DNA of 64,000 nucleotides. It comes from Pseudoprevotella muciniphila. GTDB taxonomy: Bacteria > Bacteroidota > Bacteroidia > Bacteroidales > Bacteroidaceae. A program made the translations under genes and the position numbers. The stretch spans positions 2,294,001 to 2,358,000 of the forward strand of contig NZ_CP033459.1 of assembly GCF_003265305.2 (NCBI RefSeq), given 5' to 3'. Positions 58,012 to 64,000 of the stretch are shown in pieces. Each line of letters starts with the position of its first letter. Within the stretch, counting starts at the first letter, position 1. The notes beneath the pieces are model-generated. The model searched no databases. It worked only from the letters and a program-made list of their open reading frames with translations, and had not been told where the DNA came from.

Positions 58012-59004
58012 ATGAAACAGGGAATTATCAACTTATCCATAAACCAATTAAGTAAATCGTCTTTGACAAAGGCACAATTGGCCGTGGTGAGTAGTGTAGT
58101 GAAAGCCTATATAACAAGGAGTAAACAGTCGAAAGCCGTTCCCATTTCATCTTTTATTGTGTCGAAATGGACAGAGTATCAAATAACCAAAGACCCACAA
58201 TTGTTGCGCTTTTTGCTTGCTTTCTGCATAAGAATTCATCATGGACAAAGGATGCCTTGGCTCAATACTTACCAGGCTGTGCTTGCAATCGAAAAGAGTG
58301 GAATCCTTAGCTCAAATTATTCTTCTTTTGAAGATCTTTACGATGCCGTGAAGTGTGCATTCAAGGGTATTCCGTTTGCACAAGGAAACCTTACTGTTTA
58401 TGATACAGCACGTAACCTTGCTTTGTTCTTTGGCAACCAAGTATCTCCAAAGGATTATGTTTATCTCGCCGCAGGTGCCAAAGAGGGCGCAGAAGCTTTG
58501 CTCGGACCGAAGATTAAAGATTTCCGCATAAAAGTTGAAGATTTTGAAAGCGTTGGGTTATATCCTGCACTCAATGCAGAAGAAATTGAAGATCTTTTAT
58601 GCGTCTATAAGTCTGTCTTCGTAAAGATGCGTCAGACAAATGTCACGAATAAAGATATTGACGATATAGATTGTTGCTGTGGAATACCACAATCTTTAAA
58701 AGATAATGAAGACGAATACATAGCTACATATCTCAAGAAGATGCATGCGGAAGCATTTAATCAGCTGACAGTGAGCGTAAAACAAACTAATGAAACAGAT
58801 GTGACTTTCTGCATACAGGTGGATGACGTGGTTTTGCGTGATTATTTGCTCTTTACTATACTAAAAGGAAAGAAAATCACGGTTACGCCAAAAAACGAAA
58901 TAATTTTAAGTAATGAAAAATTAGCTTTATTGATATCGGTGTTGATTACATATAAGCAAAAGGAGGAAATCAAGAAAAAAAGCAGGGAAAAAGGTGGAAA
59001 ATAG
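58012..59004 (+). CDS. Hypothetical protein, 330 aa, family uncertain
   Basis: No signal peptide or membrane helix. Residues about 120-165 (NLTVYDTARNLALFFG, then SPKDYVYLAAGAKEGAEALLG) match a YDTA-type segment I associate with uncharacterised helix-hairpin-helix-like proteins in mobile and phage contexts; function unknown. Residues about 220-232 contain a Cys cluster (CCCGIP). The C-terminus is Lys-rich. An in-frame stop 12 bases upstream fixes the start. It lies between a microsatellite leader and a repeat-built surface protein, with AT-rich codon use compared with neighbours, consistent with acquired DNA. Confidence 0.75.
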   Translation: MKQGIINLSINQLSKSSLTKAQLAVVSSVVKAYITRSKQSKAVPISSFIVSKWTEYQITKDPQLLRFLLAFCIRIHHGQRMPWLNTYQAVLAIEKSGILSSNYSSFEDLYDAVKCAFKGIPFAQGNLTVYDTARNLALFFGNQVSPKDYVYLAAGAKEGAEALLGPKIKDFRIKVEDFESVGLYPALNAEEIEDLLCVYKSVFVKMRQTNVTNKDIDDIDCCCGIPQSLKDNEDEYIATYLKKMHAEAFNQLTVSVKQTNETDVTFCIQVDDVVLRDYLLFTILKGKKITVTPKNEIILSNEKLALLISVLITYKQKEEIKKKSREKGGK

Positions 59005-59151
59005 TAAATATAATAAAGATAATATCTAAGATTATAGCATTAATAAAAGATTCTTGTCAAATATGGGAAATCATAAAAATAATTATAAATTAATTATAGT
59101 TCCTTTTATAAACGCTTATAAACGATTCTATTAAATAAAACGGTTTTTATT

Positions 59152-62100
59152 ATGAAACGATTTTTTCTTTCAATTTTGTTCCCTCTTTTAACTCTTTCGT
59201 CTTGGGGACAAGAAGAAGCGATGGGCTATAGAGAAATAAATGGGGTGAGATACTCTTTCTATAGAGAAAGAGTCGGCTCGTACTATGGTTACATCGCCAA
59301 GGTGAGTAGTGCTAGCACAGATATAAAAGGCAGTATTACCATTCTCCGTACAGTTTATCGATTAGAAGATGGATTATTTTACCCCGTTACAAGCATTGAA
59401 GATCTTGCATTCGATGGTTGTTCAGGTCTAACGAGTATCACTATCCCCTCGTCCGTTACAAGCATTGGAGATGATGCATTTTATGGTTGTTCAGGCCTAA
59501 CGAGCATCACTATCCCTTCGTCTGTTACAATTTTAGGTACGTTAGGTGAATGCTCAAATCTTAAAAATATTTATGTGAATTGGACTTCCTTTAAAGGCGT
59601 TTCTTTTGCGAATCAGTACTTTTCCTATAACGAAGCAACAGTATATTGTCCCGAAAAGTACTTAACTTTGTATCAATCAACAGTTCCATGGAAAAATTTT
59701 AAAAATATAAAACCAATCGCAACAAGCATTTCCCTAAGTCAATCGTTGTTATCTTTAGAAAAAGGTCAGTCAGCAACCTTGTCTGCCATAGTTTTGCCAA
59801 CAACTGCCTCAAATAATCCGATATCTTGGACAAGCAATAATCCAAGAGTAGCCACCATATCCAATGGTATTGTTACAGCTGTATCTGAAGGTACTGCAAC
59901 CATAACAGCAACAACAGCAGATGGTCCAAATATGACTGCAACTTGCTACGTAACGGTAACTAATAATTCATCAAATGATCAGACAATTGGTAAAATCACT
60001 CATATAGGTTCTCCAATAACAAGTGTCAGTGAAATAAATGCTAACTCATATTATCTTTTAACAAGTGTTGGTCGTCATCGTTTTGATGGACAATATCTAT
60101 ATGAAAGAAATGGTAGAGATTTAGGCTTTGAAGAAGTAACTGCTGGTCATGATATAACTGCTGCATTTAGGTTCGAGCCTGTCGGTAATAATCAATTTCG
60201 CATAAAAACAACTTCTGGTAATTATATTCCAGTAGCCCAAACAGCCGGTTGGTTCACAGTAAGTGCAGATAATCCTGGTACTTTCCTTATAGAACCAATT
60301 GAGGGTGTAGATGATCAGTTTACTTTAAGTTGTGTAGGAACAGCATACTATCTTGATGCCAATGTATCGACTGCCTCAATGTGGAATACAAAAAGTTCTG
60401 CAAATGGCAATGGTGCATATCGTATCCTACCTGTTACTCTTTCAGATAATAATTTCGTTAAAAACGTGAGCCTATCTCCTACTACACTCACATTGACTGC
60501 TGCAGGACAGATGGCAGCGCTTACAGCGATAATCTCACCTGCCAGCGCCTTGAACAAGAATCTAATATGGACAAGCAGTAATCCAAGTGTAGCCACCGTA
60601 TCCAATGGCATTGTTACAGCCGTGGCTAATGGTATAGCAACAATTACAGCAACAGCAGCCGATGGTTCAAATATGACAGCAACTTGCAACGTAAAGGTAA
60701 CTATAAATTCATCAGATGATCAGATAACTGGTACAATTACTTATATAGGTTCTTCAATAACAAGTGTCAGTGAAATAAATGCTAACTCATATTATCTTTT
60801 AACAAGTGTTGGCTGTCATCGTTCTGATGGACAATATTTATATGAAAGAAATGGTAGAGAGTTATGTTTTGAAAAAGTAGATGTAGGTCATGATCAAACT
60901 GCAGTTTTCAAGTTTGAGCCTGTAGGTAATGATCAATTTCGCATAAAAACTGCTTCTGGTAATTATATTCCAATTGCCCATCCAATTGCCCAAGGTATTC
61001 CAATTGCCCAAACAACCGATTGGTTTACAGTAAGTACAGATAATCCTGCGACTTTCCTCATAGAACCAATTGAAGGTGTAGGTAATCAGTTTACTTTAAC
61101 TACTTTAGGTCGTGATGGAATAGAATACTATCTTGATGCCACTAAATCGAATGCTTCAATGTGGGATTTTAAAAGTTCTGCAAATGGCAGTGGTGCATAT
61201 CGTATCGTACCTGTAACTGTAACTCTTTCAGATGATAATTTCGTTAAAAACGTGAGCCTATATCCTACTACACTCACATTGACTTCTGCAGGACAGTTGG
61301 CAACGCTTATAGCGATATTCTCACCTGCCAACGCTACGAACAAGAATGTGACTTGGACAAGCAGCAATCCCAGTGTGGCTACCGTAAGTAATGGCGTGGT
61401 TACAGCCGTAGCAAATGGTACAACTACTATTACAGTTAGGACCGCTGATGGTTCAAATAAGACTGCGACTTGTGCCGTAACCGTGAATATAAGTTCTGGA
61501 GATAATCCAACAAAAAAAGTAATTGGAACGATTGGAGAGCCTATCACAAGCGTGAGTGATTTGGTTAATGGTGGCACATATCTGATGACAAGTGTGGGCC
61601 GTCACGCTAATGATGGTATATATTTATATGAAAACGATAACCACTACCTCTTATTTGAGAGTGTTGCTGAAGGGCATGATGCAAATGCAGCTCTGATAGT
61701 AGAGATAGTAGATGGCTCTCATATATACATCAAAACACAGTCTGGTTACTATATTCCTCCTTATGCTGATCCACGCGGTAGATTCAAATTGAGCGAAACA
61801 GAGAAAGAACCTTTGCTCATAGAGGCCATTGATGGTGTAGAGGGACAGTTTACCTTGGCTTATACGACCTACGCAGGAGGATCGACTGCTTACCCCAATG
61901 CTTCCACCATCTATTTAGATGCGGATGCTGCCAACCTTTCCAATTGGGGCAGCAGAAGTGGTGCAAACGGCAATGGCGCGTTCCGCTTCGTGCCTGTAAC
62001 GTTAGTTGGTCCAGATGATCAGACAACTGGTACAATTACTTATATAGGTTCTCCAATAACAAGTGTCAGTGAAATAAATGCTAACTCATATTATCTTTTA

Positions 62101-62634
62101 ACAAGTGTTGGTCGTCATGGTTCTGATGGACAATATCTATATGAAAGAAACGGTAGAGATTTATGCTTTGAAGAAGTAGCTGTAGGTCATGATCAAAATG
62201 CAGCTTTCAGGTTCGAGCCTGTCGTTAATAATCATTTTCGCATAAAAACAACTTCTGGTAATTATATTCCAATTGCTGAGACATTCGGCCCGTTCTCATT
62301 AAGTGCAGATAATCCTGCGACTTTCCTCATAGAACCAATTGAGGGTGTAGATGATCAGTTTACTTTAAGTTGTGTTGGAACAGCATATTATCTTGATGCC
62401 AATGTATCGACTGCCTCAATGTGGAATTATAAATCTACAGCAAACCACAATGGTGCATATCGTATCGTTTATTGTGAAATTGAGAGAACGACAGCAATAG
62501 ATAATATTATTGACAATCCTGAACGCAATACAGACCAATCTGTTTACACCCTTCAGGGCCAACGCGTTACAAATACGCGCAATTTGCGTCCGGGAGTTTA
62601 CATTATTGGTGGCAAGAAAGTTTTGATAAAATGA
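59152..62634 (+). CDS. Large secreted Big2/BspA-like repeat protein
   Basis: 1160 residues. Signal peptide about 1-19. A short BspA-type leucine-rich segment (about 75-125) repeats [18 protein letters not shown]. Three Big2 immunoglobulin-like domains lie at about 193-271, 439-518 and 700-779 ([19 protein letters not shown]). Four ~145-160-residue modules lie at about 280-430, 527-689, 792-949 and 960-1107 ([30 protein letters not shown]). Modules 1, 2 and 4 are near identical in DNA, so duplication is recent; module 3 is diverged. It ends with the YTLQGQRV...[13 protein letters not shown] tail. A surface adhesin is likely. Confidence 0.85.
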   Translation: MKRFFLSILFPLLTLSSWGQEEAMGYREINGVRYSFYRERVGSYYGYIAKVSSASTDIKGSITILRTVYRLEDGLFYPVTSIEDLAFDGCSGLTSITIPSSVTSIGDDAFYGCSGLTSITIPSSVTILGTLGECSNLKNIYVNWTSFKGVSFANQYFSYNEATVYCPEKYLTLYQSTVPWKNFKNIKPIATSISLSQSLLSLEKGQSATLSAIVLPTTASNNPISWTSNNPRVATISNGIVTAVSEGTATITATTADGPNMTATCYVTVTNNSSNDQTIGKITHIGSPITSVSEINANSYYLLTSVGRHRFDGQYLYERNGRDLGFEEVTAGHDITAAFRFEPVGNNQFRIKTTSGNYIPVAQTAGWFTVSADNPGTFLIEPIEGVDDQFTLSCVGTAYYLDANVSTASMWNTKSSANGNGAYRILPVTLSDNNFVKNVSLSPTTLTLTAAGQMAALTAIISPASALNKNLIWTSSNPSVATVSNGIVTAVANGIATITATAADGSNMTATCNVKVTINSSDDQITGTITYIGSSITSVSEINANSYYLLTSVGCHRSDGQYLYERNGRELCFEKVDVGHDQTAVFKFEPVGNDQFRIKTASGNYIPIAHPIAQGIPIAQTTDWFTVSTDNPATFLIEPIEGVGNQFTLTTLGRDGIEYYLDATKSNASMWDFKSSANGSGAYRIVPVTVTLSDDNFVKNVSLYPTTLTLTSAGQLATLIAIFSPANATNKNVTWTSSNPSVATVSNGVVTAVANGTTTITVRTADGSNKTATCAVTVNISSGDNPTKKVIGTIGEPITSVSDLVNGGTYLMTSVGRHANDGIYLYENDNHYLLFESVAEGHDANAALIVEIVDGSHIYIKTQSGYYIPPYADPRGRFKLSETEKEPLLIEAIDGVEGQFTLAYTTYAGGSTAYPNASTIYLDADAANLSNWGSRSGANGNGAFRFVPVTLVGPDDQTTGTITYIGSPITSVSEINANSYYLLTSVGRHGSDGQYLYERNGRDLCFEEVAVGHDQNAAFRFEPVVNNHFRIKTTSGNYIPIAETFGPFSLSADNPATFLIEPIEGVDDQFTLSCVGTAYYLDANVSTASMWNYKSTANHNGAYRIVYCEIERTTAIDNIIDNPERNTDQSVYTLQGQRVTNTRNLRPGVYIIGGKKVLIK

Positions 62635-62684
62635 TTTGGTTAAAGGTGTCGTTCTCGACCTAATTATCCTTTTATTGGAATGTT

Positions 62685-62724
62685 CCTCCCATGCTGTTCT
62701 CAATAGCGTGGGAGGAGTTTTTTT
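62685..62724 (+). terminator. Terminator of the Big2 protein gene
   Basis: An 11-bp stem CCTCCCATGCT/AGCGTGGGAGG (one G-U), 9-base loop, then AG and seven T. Confidence 0.9.
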
Positions 62725-62759
62725 GTTTGGTGGTTAACTAAACCAGCAAATAAAAGGCT

Positions 62760-62783
62760 TATGGGTCATTTTGCAGGCTGAAA
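62760..62783 (+). repeat. Extra copy of the IS left terminal repeat
   Basis: The 24-base IS end (TATGGGTCATTTTGCAGG and six more bases) occurs here and again 41 bases downstream at 62801-62824, in the same orientation; the match continues four bases further (GTTG). Confidence 0.9.
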
Positions 62784-62800
62784 GTTGATCAACGACGCTC

Positions 62801-63997
62801 TATGGGTCATTTTGCAGGCTGAAAGTTGCGTAAAAGTCCGATGATAACTATATTTGTGTTCATTTGAAATGCTTCAAACCGACTGAAATATGAACAAAAA
62901 AATGCCCGTCTTGTCATTCGCCTATATTAAAGAAGAACGGGCTGCGCCAAGGCGTACAATTGTACAAATGCATGGCATGTGGTAGGCAGTTCAGAGGAGG
63001 TCATAAAGTCTGTTCTAGTGATGTTTGGCACTTATACTTACATAACAAGCAGACAGTGGCCGAAAATTTCAAATTTGTTTCACAAAAGTGCTTCAACAAT
63101 AAAGCGCAGGCTACGTGAAGTCAAGATAGATTGGATTCAGCCATCATTGCAAGGTGAAGGTGTGGTACATATAGATGCAACTTACTTTGGTCGCAACACA
63201 GGTGTACTACTGGCATTGGAAGCAGGCAGCGGCAGGCTCCTTTACATGCGTCATATCTCTCATGAACACATAGCAGACTACGAAGAAGCCGTGGCCTATA
63301 TCCAATCGCAAGGCTATAGGATAAAAGGCATAGTGATAGATGGTCTGCAAAAGTTGTTCAGTGTATTGAGTGATTACCCTCTTCAGATGTGCCAGTTCCA
63401 CCTCGTAGCCATAATCAGACGCAAACTGACTAAAAAACCACATTTGCCCGCCTCTCGTGAGTTATTGGACTTAGCTTATAGGTTAAAGGATATGGATAAA
63501 GACACTTTCCAATCTGAATTTGAGCAATGGAAAGCAAAATGGAAAGATTTCTTAGCCGAGAAAACTACGAATCAAGTTACAGGAAAGATCGTATTCACAC
63601 ACCGAAGGCTACGTTCAGCTATGGTGACTATAAGCTTCTACATAAAATGGTTGTTTACCTATGAGGAAGTTGATGGTATGCCCAATACCAATAACTTAAT
63701 AGAGGGAACATTTACCGACCTAAAGAAGAAACTGCGCAATCATCCTGGTATGTCGGAAGAAAATCGCAAACGTTTCATGAATGGGTTTTTCTTGGCATAC
63801 GCGAAATTGCATAATGAAAATGGAGGCGGTATCTAACCACCTCCATACAGATGCATTATGCATATTCGGCGATACTATTCCTGGCGGAGTTGCTCCCCAG
63901 CAGAGCTCCGTTACGCTTCGTGTCGCAAGGCAAAGATAAATAACTATTTTATCTGGTCAAAACGATGCTAAATTTTCAGCCTGCAAAATGACCCATA
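62801..63997 (+). mobile_element. IS256-group insertion sequence, zinc-binding variant
   Basis: A 1197-bp element. The left end at 62801-62824 and the right end at 63974-63997 are perfect 24-bp inverted repeats. The single transposase coding region between them is broken. The target duplication cannot be tested because the window ends three bases past the right end. The ends and DDE-type transposase resemble the IS256 relatives that have an N-terminal zinc ribbon. Confidence 0.9.
62890..63836 (+). pseudogene. Transposase, broken in two A-runs
   Basis: The intact protein is spread over three frames. ATG at 62890 opens MNKK. After the seven-A run (62896-62902) a second frame gives the zinc ribbon CPSC...CMACGRQFRGG and WHLYLHNKQTVAE. 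After the four-A run (63063-63066) the third frame gives ISNLFHKSASTIKRRL and the catalytic core, with HIDATYFGR, VIDGLQ and the EGTFTDLKKKLRNHPGM motif, ending at 63836. Removing one A from each run restores about 314 residues. Both shifts are +1, unlike the usual -1 programmed shift of IS elements, so this is decay or base-calling error. The 285-residue ORF from 62979 is only the downstream part. Confidence 0.85.
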
Positions 63998-64000
63998 GCG

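Noticed and set aside
62896-63066. Programmed frameshifting of the transposase
   Set aside because: Both breaks need +1 (or -2) shifts, whereas IS elements typically use a single -1 shift on A-rich heptamers; two in one gene is implausible.
63974-64000. Target-site duplication of the insertion sequence
   Set aside because: Only three bases remain after the right end, and they do not match the start of the 8-base left flank of either left-end copy, so nothing can be claimed.

Overview
The window looks like a chromosomal segment of a Bacteroidales bacterium, most likely Prevotella or a close relative. The evidence is consistent throughout. Promoters carry the Bacteroidetes -7 box TAnnTTTG with an upstream TTTG about 17 to 21 bases away. 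Secreted proteins include BspA-type leucine-rich, CotH-kinase, fasciclin and Big2 proteins, and several end in the same short GVYI-NGKK-type tail. MurE carries the meso-DAP signature DNPR and a meso-DAP dehydrogenase is present. Species cannot be fixed from the sequence alone.

Layout. (1) 1-5.3 kb, minus strand: a BspA-like surface protein overlapping a small partial gene, then a 1.1 kb triplicated non-coding repeat block and an orphan 233-residue gene. (2) 5.9-16.3 kb, minus strand: a secreted cyclophilin and the front half of the division/cell-wall cluster in the order mraZ-rsmH-ftsL-like-ftsI-murE-mraY-murD-ftsW, with recognisable MraZ boxes at the promoter. murG, murC and ftsQAZ do not follow. 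(3) 16.4-25.5 kb: a CotH protein, a Xer recombinase, ribosomal protein S21, an MscS channel, RlmH and a run of secreted hydrolases (two endonuclease/exonuclease/phosphatase-fold proteins around an alpha/beta hydrolase). (4) 25.5-29.1 kb, accessory: two large inverted-repeat elements, then an EcoRI-family adenine methyltransferase translationally coupled to a DUF262-HNH protein. This is the best candidate for an under-described defence or restriction module. (5) 29.1-45.4 kb: a fasciclin lipoprotein, then hpf, tRNA-Tyr, -Gly and -Thr, tuf, tRNA-Trp, secE, nusG, rplK, rplA, rplJ, rplL, rpoB and rpoC. rplA has an apparent one-base deletion. (6) 45.4-57.6 kb: a DUF3467 protein, tandem OmpA paralogues, an Ala-rich LEA-like lipoprotein, a PHP phosphoesterase, a UvrD-type helicase, Ddh, CstA and a GH89 alpha-N-acetylglucosaminidase. 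(7) 57.6-64 kb, accessory: a (CT)16 microsatellite in a leader, an unknown 330-residue protein, a repeat-built Big2 surface protein and an IS256-group insertion sequence whose transposase frame is broken twice.

How it works together. The housekeeping blocks cover peptidoglycan precursor synthesis and septation, translation and transcription. The envelope proteins and glycan- or lipid-active enzymes fit a host-associated anaerobe. Accessory DNA sits at block boundaries and carries nearly all of the repeats. Three single-base problems in homopolymers (rplA C-run, two A-runs in the transposase) mean that assembly error should be excluded before any biological reading of those frameshifts. All family names come from recognising the sequence by eye; no database search was run.
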